64,000 nucleotides of DNA from an uncultured Roseburia sp. (GTDB lineage Bacteria; Bacillota; Clostridia; Lachnospirales; Lachnospiraceae), in NCBI GenBank assembly GCA_947644305.1, contig CANRYS010000006.1, forward strand, positions 1 to 64,000, written 5' to 3'. Each line of letters opens with the position of its first letter. Positions within the stretch are counted from its first letter, which is position 1. Positions 1 to 9,266 of this stretch are shown here, in pieces. Made by a program: the position numbers and the translations under genes. The notes below the pieces were generated by a model, which had not been told where the DNA came from, ran no database searches, and saw only the letters and a program-made list of their open reading frames with translations.

Positions 1-197
1 TGAAAATTGTTTGAATTTTCAGGGTTGTTTCACTGTTCAGTTATCAAGGTTCTTTGCTTGCCTGGCACCATCTGTTTTCTTTCTTCCAAAAGTTTCTTTG
101 GCGCGTCAGCAAGTAATATCTTATCAAAACTTTTTGCATTTGTCAACACTTTTTTTAATTTTTTTAAAATATTTTTCATTTGCAAAAAATTGATAAA

Positions 198-286
198 CGG
201 AGAAGGAGGGATTTGAACCCTCGCGCCGCTATTAACGACCTACTCCCTTTCCAGGGGAGCCCCTTCAGCCACTTGGGTACTTCTCC
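198..286 (-). tRNA. tRNA-Ser (anticodon GGA)
   Basis: On the minus strand a class II cloverleaf runs from GGAGAAG to CTTCTCC with discriminator G. The seven-base anticodon loop CTGGAAA sits on a CTCCC/GGGAG stem and reads GGA. A long variable arm follows (GTCGTTAATAGCGGC), as expected for tRNA-Ser. The T-arm is CGAGG/CCCTC around GTTCAAAT. No CCA is encoded. It lies 58 bases downstream of a second tRNA-Ser and probably shares its transcript. Confidence 0.95.
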
Positions 287-344
287 ATGCTGAAATAATT
301 CTCTATTTAAAATATAGTGTAAATACAAACCATCTACACGTAAG

Positions 345-430
345 CGGAGAAGGTGGGATTCGAACCCACGGCCCCTTTCGGAGTCACCGGTTTTCAAGAC
401 CGGCTCCTTAAACCACTCGGACACCTCTCC
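345..430 (-). tRNA. tRNA-Ser (anticodon UGA)
   Basis: Minus-strand class II tRNA with acceptor GGAGAGG pairing CTTCTCC (one G-U pair) and discriminator G. The anticodon loop CTTGAAA on a CCGGT/ACCGG stem gives anticodon TGA. The variable arm (GACTCCGAAAGGGGCC) is long, confirming serine identity. CCA is not encoded. A strong sigma-A promoter lies directly upstream, so this is the first gene of a two-tRNA unit. Confidence 0.95.
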
Positions 431-445
431 AAATGCTGCTTGAAT

Positions 446-474
446 AGTATAACAAAATTGTACAAACTTGTCAA
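446..474 (-). promoter_or_regulatory. Sigma-A promoter of the tRNA-Ser pair
   Basis: On the minus strand TTGACA, a 17-base spacer and TATACT are seen, a near-consensus vegetative promoter. The -10 box ends about 16 bases before the 5' end of tRNA-Ser(UGA), the usual distance for a tRNA promoter. Confidence 0.85.
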
Positions 475-558
475 TGACTTTTTTTCAACAATTTTCAACT
501 CCTATATTTGTGAAAAGTAGAAATACCCACAACCCAATCGACACTCGGCACTTTATAC

Positions 559-595
559 CAGGAGAGAAGCAAACATTTCATTCACATCTCTCCTG
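559..595. terminator. Stem-loop downstream of the first GH43 gene
   Basis: A 9-bp perfect stem CAGGAGAGA/TCTCTCCTG with a 19-base loop lies about 70 bases beyond the stop of the minus-strand GH43 gene. It has no U-run on the minus side, so it may be a weak terminator or a transcript-end stabilising hairpin. The rest of 431-667 shows only the tRNA promoter. Confidence 0.4.
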
Positions 596-667
596 AAAAT
601 TCACTTATGGTTATGGTACTCCAAAGAAGAAGAAAACATTCCTGGGAGCTTTAACTGAAGTAACATA

Positions 668-2836
668 TCAGCCACTTATATTCATTGACTTTTTAATCAC
701 TTTTGCCGACCTAAAAAGCTTTTTGTACTTTTTAAGCTGTTTCTTAGGAACGGTAAACCGGGCTTTTTTATGAATACCTTTAAAAGCCTTTTTCCCAATC
801 TTTTTTAATGTAGTAGTTTTCAAATTGATCTTCTTCAATTTTCCACATGACTCAAAGGCACTATTTTCTATAGTAGAAACATACTTCCCAATCACAGCAC
901 GGGTGGCCAACTTACAGCCTTTAAAAGCAGCTTTGCCAATACCAGCCACACGGAACTTAGTTCCTTTTATTTTAACTGTGTCAGGCACCTGAATAGATTT
1001 AATCTTTTTATTTTTTGTACCCACCAAAAGAACCATTCCTTTTCCGGAAGTATCTGCTTTGGTAATTTTGTATGTAAAGTTTCCAATCGTATACACTTTT
1101 CCCACTGCCAATGAAGCCTCTGACTGATTCACCACTGGTGGAACTGTTGATGATGGAACCGTTGGTGACGGTGAAGCCGGAGTTCCGGGAACCGGTGTCG
1201 GCGTTGGTATTGGAGTTTCACCAGGCTCCCCGTCTGGCGCTGGTGAAGCCGCTGGCTTGTCATCCTGGCCTTCATCTTCATCTGTAACTGTAGAATCACC
1301 AAACTGGAACGAATTAAGTTCACAGAGCACACTGCTGCCACTGGATTTAAATACAAAATATAGGGCATGCTTTCCCTCGATGGAACTTAAGGAATCAATC
1401 TCCGCTGTCTTCAGGACGCCCTCCGGATCATCGGTAGCAGAAATTTCGATGGAGCCGATTTCTGTGCCTCCGTCACTTTCCCAAGGCCTGTCTAACATAA
1501 TTTTTATTGTGCCATCTTTTCCTTTGGGAATAAGGTTTACTGCCATAATGTCTTTATCACGGGTTCCCTTTCCCAAATCAAAATTAAAGTACTTATAGCC
1601 TACAATTGAACCATTTTTGATGTTTACCACATCACTGCCTGGGTTGGAAGTATCATAGTGAGCCTTGATGTTCGGACCTCCCGTCATAAAACATGCACTG
1701 CCGGCGGTCTGCTTCTTATAGGGATTTAATCCACTGATCTCAAAGCCCTGCGATGTTACCTCTGCTTCTTTGATCTGTACTTCTCCATCCTCTGTCACGT
1801 TGACATCTATTGCCTCCACAGTTGCCTGGCGTGAATACATATCATTATTGATACAGCGATGATAGAACAAGTACCACTGACCATTAATCTCCAGAATACT
1901 TCCGTGAGTATTACCATATGACATCTGGGAACAAATTACTTTTCCGTTCTGGTCCGTTTCTCTGGCACGGCCGTCGACCAATGTACCACCGTAAGTCCAT
2001 GGACCTAACGGTGTATCCCCATATGCGTAGGCAAGGGTATAATTAGAAGCAGCAAGACCAAACTCACCCTCTTTGGTTTTTCGGCTGTAAACAAACACAT
2101 ATTTGTCTTTCACCTTGCGCATGGATGACGCTTCAAAAAAGCGGAAATTATCTCCTTCACTTCCATCAATTCCGGTATCTTTTTCAGTAAGGATTTTACT
2201 TCCTGCTTTTAATGTACACATGGTTTCTGGGTCCAGTTCTGCCATATTAGAGGACTGAAATCCCCAATATCCGTATACTCTTCCGTCATCGTCCACAAAG
2301 GCAGCCGGATCAAATCCTAGAATCCCATCGGTCTTGGTCTGACTTTCATCCTTCCAGTTGCAAACCTCAAATGGACCTTTGGGACTATTCGATTTGGCAA
2401 TCATACCAGTACGCCCCGAACCAGAGGACTGATTGTTAGGATACAGATAGTAGGTTTTGTTTCCGTTTTCATCCTTGGTCTCAACCACGTCCGGCGCAAA
2501 TAAAACATCAGCGTTTCCATTTACGATAGATTCAAAAATAACACCTTCATAACGCCAGTTATTCAGATCATCCACCGGCGCCGACCAGGTAACCAGATCA
2601 TATCCACAATAACTTGTTTTCCTGGTATCATGGGAACCGTAAATATATACACGGTATTTTCCAGGCTCATCTGGATCTTCAAAAACTCTGGGCTCACCGT
2701 CCGGAATATGCTCCCAGTGCGGTAGATAAGAATTCGCAGCCCTGGACCTCTTCGCCTGAGGCAGACAGATCCCGCCTGCCAGGATGGCAACCATTGAACA
2801 AACAATACAAAGTGCCAAAACTTTCTTTTTCAACAT
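668..2836 (-). CDS. Secreted glycoside hydrolase family 43 protein with CBM6-like and LRR_5 (BspA-like) domains
   Basis: Predicted extracellular glycosidase, probably active on arabinose- or xylose-containing glycans (family inference; exact substrate unknown). A signal peptide covers about residues 1-34. The GH43 five-bladed propeller spans about 45-360: base Asp region FEDPD near 54, modulator Asp in GFDPAAFVDDDG, and acid Glu in FFEASS. A CBM6-like beta-sandwich (about 375-505), a Pro/Thr/Ser linker (about 510-575) and a C-terminal lysine-rich leucine-rich-repeat region of BspA type follow. I chose ATG at 2836 because AGGGGGAG lies seven bases upstream; the frame extends 11 codons further without a better site. 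No LPXTG motif is seen. It follows the second GH43 gene in the same orientation but has its own promoter. Confidence 0.88.
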   Translation of the reverse strand: MLKKKVLALCIVCSMVAILAGGICLPQAKRSRAANSYLPHWEHIPDGEPRVFEDPDEPGKYRVYIYGSHDTRKTSYCGYDLVTWSAPVDDLNNWRYEGVIFESIVNGNADVLFAPDVVETKDENGNKTYYLYPNNQSSGSGRTGMIAKSNSPKGPFEVCNWKDESQTKTDGILGFDPAAFVDDDGRVYGYWGFQSSNMAELDPETMCTLKAGSKILTEKDTGIDGSEGDNFRFFEASSMRKVKDKYVFVYSRKTKEGEFGLAASNYTLAYAYGDTPLGPWTYGGTLVDGRARETDQNGKVICSQMSYGNTHGSILEINGQWYLFYHRCINNDMYSRQATVEAIDVNVTEDGEVQIKEAEVTSQGFEISGLNPYKKQTAGSACFMTGGPNIKAHYDTSNPGSDVVNIKNGSIVGYKYFNFDLGKGTRDKDIMAVNLIPKGKDGTIKIMLDRPWESDGGTEIGSIEISATDDPEGVLKTAEIDSLSSIEGKHALYFVFKSSGSSVLCELNSFQFGDSTVTDEDEGQDDKPAASPAPDGEPGETPIPTPTPVPGTPASPSPTVPSSTVPPVVNQSEASLAVGKVYTIGNFTYKITKADTSGKGMVLLVGTKNKKIKSIQVPDTVKIKGTKFRVAGIGKAAFKGCKLATRAVIGKYVSTIENSAFESCGKLKKINLKTTTLKKIGKKAFKGIHKKARFTVPKKQLKKYKKLFRSAKVIKKSMNISG

Positions 2837-2867
2837 TTGTTTCTCCCCCTTATTTATATTTTTTTTC

Positions 2868-2896
2868 ATTTTAACATATAATTATCCCTTTGTCAT
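2868..2896 (-). promoter_or_regulatory. Putative sigma-A promoter of the first GH43 gene
   Basis: Minus-strand ATGACA, 17-base spacer, TAAAAT. Transcription would start near 2861, leaving a leader of about 25 bases that still contains the GGGGGAG ribosome binding site. The -35 box departs from consensus at its first base. Confidence 0.55.
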
Positions 2897-2913
2897 CTCA
2901 TTATAATTAGATA

Positions 2914-2955
2914 AAACCTCCAAACTGGCGCATTTTAATACCAGCTTGGAGGTTT
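2914..2955 (-). terminator. Rho-independent terminator of the second GH43 gene
   Basis: A 15-bp stem (AAACCTCCAA then CTGG, one mismatch) with a 12-base loop is followed on the minus strand by a short T-rich tail. It starts 19 bases after the stop codon. It separates the two GH43 genes into independent transcripts. Confidence 0.8.
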
Positions 2956-2973
2956 GAAATCGCTATCTCTCTA

Positions 2974-5058
2974 TTATTTTATTTTAACCTTCTTAGGAGA
3001 GCTATAAGAACCATAACTCTTCTTACCCTTCACAGCAGTTTTGTAAGCACGAACCTTCACATAATAAGTTCCTTTTTTCAGCTTTTTCAAGGTAACAGAA
3101 GTTTTCTTTGTAGAAAGCTTTTTGGCTTTACTGAATTTTTTGTTCTTTGCATATACTACTTCATATCCAGTCGCACCCTTCACCTTCTTGATGACTAATT
3201 TTGCCTGATTTTTCTTTCCCTTTTTCAAAGATTTAATCTTTGCCTTTGGAAGCACAACTACCGTCTTCTTATCAACAGAAATAGTTGGTGGTGTAGGTAC
3301 CCCAGATGGCGCCGGTGTAACAGTTGCCGGCGGGACAACGGGAGCGGTCACTACCACATGACAGGAAGCCTGGATATCAGTACCATCCTGTGCCTGTGCC
3401 GTAATCGTCGTCTCACCGGCTTTTAAAGCAGTGAATCTTCCATCCACAGCCACAATGGCAACGTCCTCATTGGATGAAGTCCAGGTAAGTTCTTTATTTG
3501 TCGCATTTTCAGGTCCAACAGTCGCTGTCAACTGGCTGCTCTGGCCTGCCAGAATCGTGAGCTGGCTAGCGCTCAGAGAAATCGTTTCCACTGGAACCAC
3601 TTTTTCCTTGAAGCTCCAGTAATCAAATTTGAATAATTCTCCCTCTCCGCCTTTAAACACCATGTAAAGATCATGCACTCCTGAAACACTCTCTACATTC
3701 GTCGTATATTGCGCGTAAGTATCCCAATCTCCTGTACCTTTCACTGTAAGAGTGCCAAGCAAAGGTCCATCCTTTGCATCCAGATGCAGCTCAATGGTGC
3801 CAGCTTGCGTCTGTTCGTCCCCAATTGCACTGGAAACACTTGCGGTAAAGTCAGTGGCGCCCTCTAAACCAAAATCTACATCCTTAACCTTTAAGTAATC
3901 TTCATTCTCGATCGCACAGAGATTGATTCCTCCCTGGCTGCAGAGTTCTGATTCCAGTCCACTTCCCCAAGCCAGCGTCTCAGCTTCCACTCTCTGGAAT
4001 GGGTTGAGATTATCAATCGCCTTCACACCTTCAGAGGTAAAAGGAAACTCTGGAATGGTTCCGTCCTCATTATATGTAAATTCTTCTACAGCTACAGAAC
4101 GATGATAGTTACCTCCGCCTCCTGGCAGATTGCCGGTGTGATAGAAGAAATAGGAATGTCCTTTGAAATCTACAATTCCTGGATGATTGGTAAAAGTTCC
4201 GGTGCCCTTTCCATCATATTTATCGTTCATGATCATTCCCTGGTATGTCCATGGCCCTAAGGGACTCGTGCTGGTAGAGTAATCGATCCGCTCTGGAATT
4301 CCGTTTGCCGCATATATCATATAATACAGATCCCCACGTCTGTAAAACCAAGGTGCTTCCTCAAACAGAGTTGGCCGGCGATTCGGATTGTTGGATACAC
4401 CAAACTGCTTTTGCATATCCGCAATCTGCTCTTCAGACAGATTATTGCCTGAAAAATTCCAGGTAATTATGTCGCCCTCTGTCTCTATCATATTGTCTTT
4501 CAGTTTTACGCATTTCAAGTCGGGATTTCCCCAGTACATATAAGCCTGACCGTCCTCATCGACATATACAGTAGGATCAATATTGCCGGCGCCACCTTTT
4601 ATCAGCGGTTTGTCAAGAGGATCTTCAAAAGGCCCTGTGGGGCTGTCGCCAACAGCCACGCCGATCACCGTCGCACCACTGGTATCATTTAATGGTACAT
4701 ATAAGTAATACTTACCATCCCGTTCCACACACTGCGCGGCCCATGCGGAATTTTTCTGTGCCCAGCTAAAATCCCAGTAGGACAATACCGTCCCATGATC
4801 GGTCCAGTTCACCATATCCTTCGTGGAATAACATTTCCAGTCATCCATGGTATAAAAATTCCCGATCAACTTATCCTCATCATGTGAGGTATACACATAT
4901 AAAGTGTCTCCTGAGACCATCGGCGCCGGATCCGCTGTGTAAATATTCTGAATGATCGGGTTGTCTGCCTTCGATACATCAGATATCAGCAATACGGATA
5001 AACAAGCTGCCACTGCTGCCCCCGCTATTTTGATAAGTTTTTTCCCTTTCAGTTTCAT
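2974..5058 (-). CDS. Secreted glycoside hydrolase family 43 protein with CBM6, Ig-like (BIG2) and Fn3-like domains
   Basis: Predicted secreted GH43 arabinosidase/xylosidase-type enzyme (substrate not determinable here). The signal peptide covers about residues 1-31. GH43 marks are TADPAPM with base Asp43, NIDPTVYVDEDG with the modulator Asp, and LFEEAPW with the acid Glu. After the propeller come a CBM6-like sandwich (about 365-500), a BIG2 Ig-like domain (about 505-585, typical LKAGETTITAQA end), a short Pro/Thr linker and a lysine-rich Fn3-like domain to residue 694. The basic C-terminus probably holds the protein on the wall, since no sortase signal is present. ATG follows GGAGGAAGACG. The divergent AraC gene likely controls it. 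Confidence 0.9.
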   Translation of the reverse strand: MKLKGKKLIKIAGAAVAACLSVLLISDVSKADNPIIQNIYTADPAPMVSGDTLYVYTSHDEDKLIGNFYTMDDWKCYSTKDMVNWTDHGTVLSYWDFSWAQKNSAWAAQCVERDGKYYLYVPLNDTSGATVIGVAVGDSPTGPFEDPLDKPLIKGGAGNIDPTVYVDEDGQAYMYWGNPDLKCVKLKDNMIETEGDIITWNFSGNNLSEEQIADMQKQFGVSNNPNRRPTLFEEAPWFYRRGDLYYMIYAANGIPERIDYSTSTSPLGPWTYQGMIMNDKYDGKGTGTFTNHPGIVDFKGHSYFFYHTGNLPGGGGNYHRSVAVEEFTYNEDGTIPEFPFTSEGVKAIDNLNPFQRVEAETLAWGSGLESELCSQGGINLCAIENEDYLKVKDVDFGLEGATDFTASVSSAIGDEQTQAGTIELHLDAKDGPLLGTLTVKGTGDWDTYAQYTTNVESVSGVHDLYMVFKGGEGELFKFDYWSFKEKVVPVETISLSASQLTILAGQSSQLTATVGPENATNKELTWTSSNEDVAIVAVDGRFTALKAGETTITAQAQDGTDIQASCHVVVTAPVVPPATVTPAPSGVPTPPTISVDKKTVVVLPKAKIKSLKKGKKNQAKLVIKKVKGATGYEVVYAKNKKFSKAKKLSTKKTSVTLKKLKKGTYYVKVRAYKTAVKGKKSYGSYSSPKKVKIK

Positions 5059-5107
5059 CGTCTTCCTCCATTCTTGTTTATTTTAACGATAAATGTTATA
5101 ATACATT

Positions 5108-5136
5108 ATTATACAATATTTATTTAACATTTGCAA
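5108..5136 (-). promoter_or_regulatory. Sigma-A promoter of the second GH43 gene
   Basis: Minus-strand TTGCAA, 17-base spacer, TATAAT, about 50 bases upstream of the start codon. It lies in the 134-bp divergent region shared with the AraC-type regulator and is therefore the likely site of its control. Confidence 0.75.
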
Positions 5137-5192
5137 TGACAGATACATTGAAATTTATTGATCAATTGTTAAATTAAAGAGGTGATCATATT

Positions 5193-5969
5193 ATGATTAA
5201 GACGATATATGTTGGTTACCAAGCCCCACATCCAGAGGATTTTACCTACCACCGCGATGAGTCTTCCAATGAGTGGCTTTTGATACATACGCTAACTCCC
5301 GCTGAGGTTTTAATCGGTGGAAGGTGGAAATCCTATCCAGAAAACCAGATCATCATCTACCCCCCGCATGCAAGGGCAGATTACCGCGCCTGCAATGGTC
5401 CCTATAAAAACAATTGGATGACTTTTTTAACCGATGAAAAGTATATCGTACAGGCAGCTCTTCCTTTTAACGTTCCGATACAGATCAGTTGCGCGGACTC
5501 CTTTCATCATCTCTTTCATATGTTGGCGATAGAAAATCATTTTGATTATGAATATAGAGAGCAGTCCATCGGCCATTTATTCCATCTGCTGTTTGACAAA
5601 CTATCGGAAGCCTGCCACAGCAGCTCCTCCGTTCAAAGTAGAGAAAATCTGCTGGCTCTCAATCTTGAGATCCAGAGCAATCCCGGCTTTCAATGGAGTG
5701 TTCCCTATATGGCAAAACGGCTGAATATCAGCCCCGGATATATGCAGTCACTTTATCGAAAGACTTTTGGTGTATCCTGTATGGAAGATGTATTTAATAA
5801 GAGAATAGAACTGGCTAAGGATTATCTCGCCCACAGCCAGTACACGATTACACAGATTGCAGAATTATGTGGATATCAGAGTTCAGAGCATTTTTTCCGC
5901 CAATTCCGGCGCCTGACATCCACGACCCCATCCAACTACCGTCAAAAGGTTCGAGGGGATGAACCTTAA
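5193..5969 (+). CDS. AraC-family transcriptional regulator
   Basis: 258-aa regulator. The N-terminal part (about 1-145) looks like the cupin-type sensing domain of AraC proteins. The C-terminal part (about 155-255) holds two helix-turn-helix units, the second with the family signature from ITQIAELCGYQSSEHFFRQF to TPSNYR. It starts at ATG after AGAGGTGATCATATT. It is divergent from the second GH43 gene, so control of the local glycan-degradation genes in response to a released sugar is the natural inference; the ligand is unknown. It ends 18 bases from the convergent tsaD stop. Confidence 0.88.
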   Translation: MIKTIYVGYQAPHPEDFTYHRDESSNEWLLIHTLTPAEVLIGGRWKSYPENQIIIYPPHARADYRACNGPYKNNWMTFLTDEKYIVQAALPFNVPIQISCADSFHHLFHMLAIENHFDYEYREQSIGHLFHLLFDKLSEACHSSSSVQSRENLLALNLEIQSNPGFQWSVPYMAKRLNISPGYMQSLYRKTFGVSCMEDVFNKRIELAKDYLAHSQYTITQIAELCGYQSSEHFFRQFRRLTSTTPSNYRQKVRGDEP

Positions 5970-5982
5970 GCTAGCTCGACGG
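5968..5982 (+). repeat. Copy of a dispersed intergenic motif (CTAGCTCGACGG)
   Basis: The 15-mer AAGCTAGCTCGACGG fills the gap between the convergent araC-type and tsaD genes and is identical to 20224-20238. Related 12-mers are at 16022, 18155 and 52357. Confidence 0.6.
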
Positions 5983-5987
5983 CAGCG

Positions 5988-7022
5988 TTAATTTGAGCCC
6001 AGCTTCAATCCCGGAACTGCGTTCAGATCCCAGCCATCACGCCTTCCATTGATAAATTCATAATAACCTGCCGCCCCAATCATGGCAGCGTTATCCGTAC
6101 AAAACACAGGTTCAGGATAGTACAATTGATACTTTCTATCCGCACACTGTTCCTCCATCTTTCGGCGCAGCCCTTTATTGCACGCCACACCGCCTGCCAT
6201 TGCCACCGTATGAATTCCATAATTCTCTGCTGCCAGCATCGTATGGGCCACCAACACTTCTGTCACCGCTTCCTGGAAAGAGGCAGCGATGTCTGCCTGA
6301 GAATACTCTAACCCTTTCATTTTACAACCATTGATATAATTTAACACGGCCGACTTTACTCCGCTGAAACTAAAATCATATGGCGCCCCTTCCACGGACG
6401 CACGGGGAAATTGGATCGCTTTCGGGTCCCCCTGCACGGATAAATCATCTATCTTCGGCCCCCCAGGATAGCCAAGACCGATAGAACGCGCCACCTTATC
6501 AAATGCCTCTCCCGCAGCATCGTCCCGCGTTCTTCCGATAATCTCATATGTTCCATACTCCTTTACAATGACAAGATGACTGTGCCCCCCGGATACCACC
6601 AGACATAAAAACGGCGGTTCCAATTCTTTGTGGCAGATGTAATTGGCAGAAATATGCCCTTCTATATGGTGTACTCCGATCAGTGGTTTGCCCGCTGCAT
6701 AGCTGATCGCCTTTGCCGTTCCCACTCCGACCAGAAGGGCTCCCACTAACCCCGGACCATAGGTCACACAAATCCCATCCACGTCATGAATGGTTAATTC
6801 CGCTTCCCTCAGCGCCTGGTCGATCACCTGGTTGATATTTTCAATATGCTTTCTGGAAGCGATCTCTGGCACAACGCCACCGTATAATTTATGCAGATCG
6901 ATCTGGGAGGCGATCACATTTGATAAAACCTCCCTTCCATTTAACACCACTGCTGCCGCGGTCTCATCACAGGAGCTCTCCACGGCCAGCAGCCGTATTT
7001 CTCTATAATCCTTATTTTCCAT
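5988..7022 (-). CDS. tsaD: tRNA N6-adenosine threonylcarbamoyltransferase TsaD
   Basis: Transfers the threonylcarbamoyl group to A37 of ANN-decoding tRNAs, working with TsaB and TsaE, whose genes lie about 2.2 kb upstream on the same strand. The ASKHA ATPase fold is evident: N-terminal [14 protein letters not shown], metal-binding [15 protein letters not shown] and the C-terminal [10 protein letters not shown]. Length 344 aa is normal. I start at ATG 7022 because GGAG lies six bases upstream. Earlier candidates are ATG 7034, which abuts its purine run, and TTG 7061, which overlaps the preceding stop. Confidence 0.95.
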   Translation of the reverse strand: MENKDYREIRLLAVESSCDETAAAVVLNGREVLSNVIASQIDLHKLYGGVVPEIASRKHIENINQVIDQALREAELTIHDVDGICVTYGPGLVGALLVGVGTAKAISYAAGKPLIGVHHIEGHISANYICHKELEPPFLCLVVSGGHSHLVIVKEYGTYEIIGRTRDDAAGEAFDKVARSIGLGYPGGPKIDDLSVQGDPKAIQFPRASVEGAPYDFSFSGVKSAVLNYINGCKMKGLEYSQADIAASFQEAVTEVLVAHTMLAAENYGIHTVAMAGGVACNKGLRRKMEEQCADRKYQLYYPEPVFCTDNAAMIGAAGYYEFINGRRDGWDLNAVPGLKLGSN

Positions 7023-7057
7023 CTCATTCTCCATCCCCTTTATTTTAACTCCGGGGC

Positions 7058-7705
7058 TCAACTTTCGCTTTTTTCCTGATTCGGGTTCACATTCTTTTTA
7101 AAGGCAAGGATTTTCCAACGTTTCTCCTCTTTTACAAGGATATAGTCCTGAAACACTTTGGAATAATTGCCATTCTCGCTCATAAAAAAGCCGATCTGAA
7201 TATAAGCACATTTTTTTCCGTCATAATCCAGATATTTTAAGGAACTCTCTTTATCCACTGTATAATTGGCTATCTTTCTTTTCTTTTTCTGGAACTCCTC
7301 TACCTCTGCCCTAAAATTTTCTTTCTGCTCCTCAAAGGTATTTTGATCTAACAATGACTTGCTGTATAACATTCTGAGCTGATTAAGAAGTTTATCAAAT
7401 GTTTCATCATCAAGTCCCTCGGTATTGTAAATATACTGGTTGATCCGCGCAAAAAATTTTACAACTTCTGTGGGTGTCTCTGGATAACCCATCTCCAGAT
7501 CTTTCTCTGTCAGTTTTTGCAACTCTGTGGCAGACGGTATATTTCCACTTTCTGCTTTGTCTGCCTTCTTATGCTGATAAAATACAAAGATCACTCCGAT
7601 CACAAGAATACACGTCACAAAAGCGAATACCGTCATATTCTTTGCCATCTTCTGTGCCGGGCTGCGCCTATTATTACCAGCGGGTACATTATTTCTTCTC
7701 TGCAT
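7058..7705 (-). CDS. Conserved membrane-anchored protein of unknown function
   Basis: 215 aa. A basic N-terminus (about 1-22) is followed by one transmembrane helix (about 25-45, [17 protein letters not shown]) and an extracytoplasmic domain of about 165 residues with helical and then beta-rich parts ([20 protein letters not shown] and a closing [10 protein letters not shown]). The late part resembles the NTF2-like or stress-domain style seen in lachnospiraceal proteins, but I do not recognise the family. ATG 7705 is chosen because GGAGG lies just upstream; an in-frame start 21 bases earlier lacks a site. It sits between rnz and tsaD, probably in the same operon. Confidence 0.75.
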   Translation of the reverse strand: MQRRNNVPAGNNRRSPAQKMAKNMTVFAFVTCILVIGVIFVFYQHKKADKAESGNIPSATELQKLTEKDLEMGYPETPTEVVKFFARINQYIYNTEGLDDETFDKLLNQLRMLYSKSLLDQNTFEEQKENFRAEVEEFQKKKRKIANYTVDKESSLKYLDYDGKKCAYIQIGFFMSENGNYSKVFQDYILVKEEKRWKILAFKKNVNPNQEKSES

Positions 7706-7725
7706 AGCGAATCCTCCTTTCTCCA

Positions 7726-8640
7726 TCAGGAATCTGCTTCAAATATAAACTCCCGGAACATCCGGTCTTTGCCAGGTATGGTGTTGGCGAATATTTTCCT
7801 AACGTCATCCATATATACATCCGGCTTTATGAGTGACGGACTATAATGAGTAAGCCACAGTTCTGGCACCCCGGCTTTCGCTGCCAGCTCCGCCGCCTCG
7901 TAAAAAGTCATATGCTTTTTCTCTCTGGCACTTGCCGTCTTTTCCTTCTCCCCATACATGCCTTCACAGATAAGCAGATCCGATCCAGTTGCATGTTCTA
8001 CGATCCGCGCCGTAGGACGGCTGTCGGTACAATACGTTATCTTGATCCCTTTACGTTCTGGCCCCAGGACCATTTCAGAGGTATAAATTTTTCCCTCCAA
8101 TTCCACCTGGTCATTTTTCTGCAGAGGGCTCCATGCCTTCATGGGCACATGATTCCGCTTCGCTTTCTCCACATCAAACTTACCGCTTCGTTTGATCTCC
8201 AGGCTATATCCATAGCATACCACATTATGGTTCACCTTGAAAGCCCGAATATGATATCCAGCAAAATAAAATTCCTGCTCTTCCCCCTCTATTTCCACAA
8301 ATCGAAGTTCAAAAGGCAATCCCTGGGCAATCACAAGCAGGGACTGAACAATTCGTTTCAGTCCCTTCGGTCCTATGATTGTCAATGGATTGCTTCGTTC
8401 TGCATTTCCCATGGACAGCAAAAGCCCCGGCAAACCGCTGATATGATCTCCGTGAAAATGAGTGATACAGATCACGTCGATCGGATGAAAACTCCATCCC
8501 TGCTCCCGGATACTCACCTGTGTTCCCTCACCGCAGTCGATCAACAGACTACTTCCATTGTATCTCGCCATAAGCGCAGTGAGTGCCCGGCGCGGAAGAG
8601 GCATCATTCCGCCAGTTCCAAGTAAACATATGTCCAGCAT
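7726..8640 (-). CDS. rnz: Ribonuclease Z
   Basis: Metallo-beta-lactamase-fold endonuclease that removes tRNA 3' trailers. It opens MLDICLLGTGGMMPLP and carries the zinc motif THFHGDH, then further metal ligands in CEGMYG and LTHYSPS. The 304-aa length from ATG 8640 matches the family. The open frame runs 86 codons further upstream, but that extension has no RNase Z similarity and no supporting start, so it is excluded. GGAGG lies 13 bases before the start, a long spacing. It is especially relevant here because the tRNA genes in this window do not encode CCA. Confidence 0.93.
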   Translation of the reverse strand: MLDICLLGTGGMMPLPRRALTALMARYNGSSLLIDCGEGTQVSIREQGWSFHPIDVICITHFHGDHISGLPGLLLSMGNAERSNPLTIIGPKGLKRIVQSLLVIAQGLPFELRFVEIEGEEQEFYFAGYHIRAFKVNHNVVCYGYSLEIKRSGKFDVEKAKRNHVPMKAWSPLQKNDQVELEGKIYTSEMVLGPERKGIKITYCTDSRPTARIVEHATGSDLLICEGMYGEKEKTASAREKKHMTFYEAAELAAKAGVPELWLTHYSPSLIKPDVYMDDVRKIFANTIPGKDRMFREFIFEADS

Positions 8641-8818
8641 AAACCATACCAAGCCTCCAACGAAAAGACTGTATATCGCCTTTTCGTTGGGGATGCAAAC
8701 ACGACAGCTAAAAGATCTATGTCTGCATTTAATCCTCTCTTCTTTTTTTCTTTTAGCAGGTGGCGCCACCTGGCCACCCTTATGATCTATGGTATGCTGC
8801 ACTGTTTGGAAGTGTGGC

Positions 8819-9061
8819 TCAGTCCATCGCTGCTCTCTTTTCCTGATTTTCCACCGGAATGAAAAAGCTTTCCGTAAATTCATCATAACATGATTCACAG
8901 AGGCAGAACTGGTGAATCTGTAGATCCTTTCCCGAAAAATATCCCCATTCCTTGGTCACAAAAAGTCCATCTTCGTGTAATATACCATTTTTGACCATTA
9001 ATTCTTTTCCGCATTTATTGCACATAATTTTTTCTTTTTTCATATTTTCACCATCTTTCAA
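8819..9061 (-). CDS. Small zinc-ribbon-like protein, unknown function
   Basis: 80 aa with two Cys pairs, CNKCGKEL near the start and CLCESCYDEF near the end, spaced as a probable zinc-binding site. The middle (HEDGLFVTKEWGYFSGKDLQIH) is typical of small proteins found beside housekeeping genes in Clostridia. The start is decided by the ribosome binding site: GGGGGAG lies nine bases before TTG 9061, whereas ATG 9043 has none at useful distance. A -10-like TATAAT at 9127-9132 follows a direct repeat GTAGAAAAT on the minus strand, so this may begin the rnz-tsaD transcript. Function not inferred. Confidence 0.7.
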   Translation of the reverse strand: MKDGENMKKEKIMCNKCGKELMVKNGILHEDGLFVTKEWGYFSGKDLQIHQFCLCESCYDEFTESFFIPVENQEKRAAMD

Positions 9062-9235
9062 AATACTTTTCTCCCCCTGTATGTTAAACTCCCGTACCCT
9101 CAATACGGAGTGTATTCATACATAAGATTATAACGGATTTTCTACCAATTTTCTACTTGTAAAAATATGAAAAAATTCTATTTTTAGGATGTAATACCAG
9201 GAACAAAAAAGTCAAATTTCCCTTCATACATACAT

Positions 9236-9266
9236 AAAACATATCTTGCTCATCAGGATATGTTTT
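9236..9266 (-). terminator. Possible terminator overlapping the tsaB end
   Basis: A perfect 10-bp stem AAAACATATC/GATATGTTTT includes the last tsaB codons on the minus strand. The tail is ATGTATG rather than a U-run, so termination is uncertain. Confidence 0.4.

Noticed and set aside
8641-8898. N-terminal extension of the RNase Z frame
   Set aside because: The 86 extra codons are basic, unrelated to RNase Z and overlap the upstream small gene; the family start MLDICLLGTGG fits at 8640.
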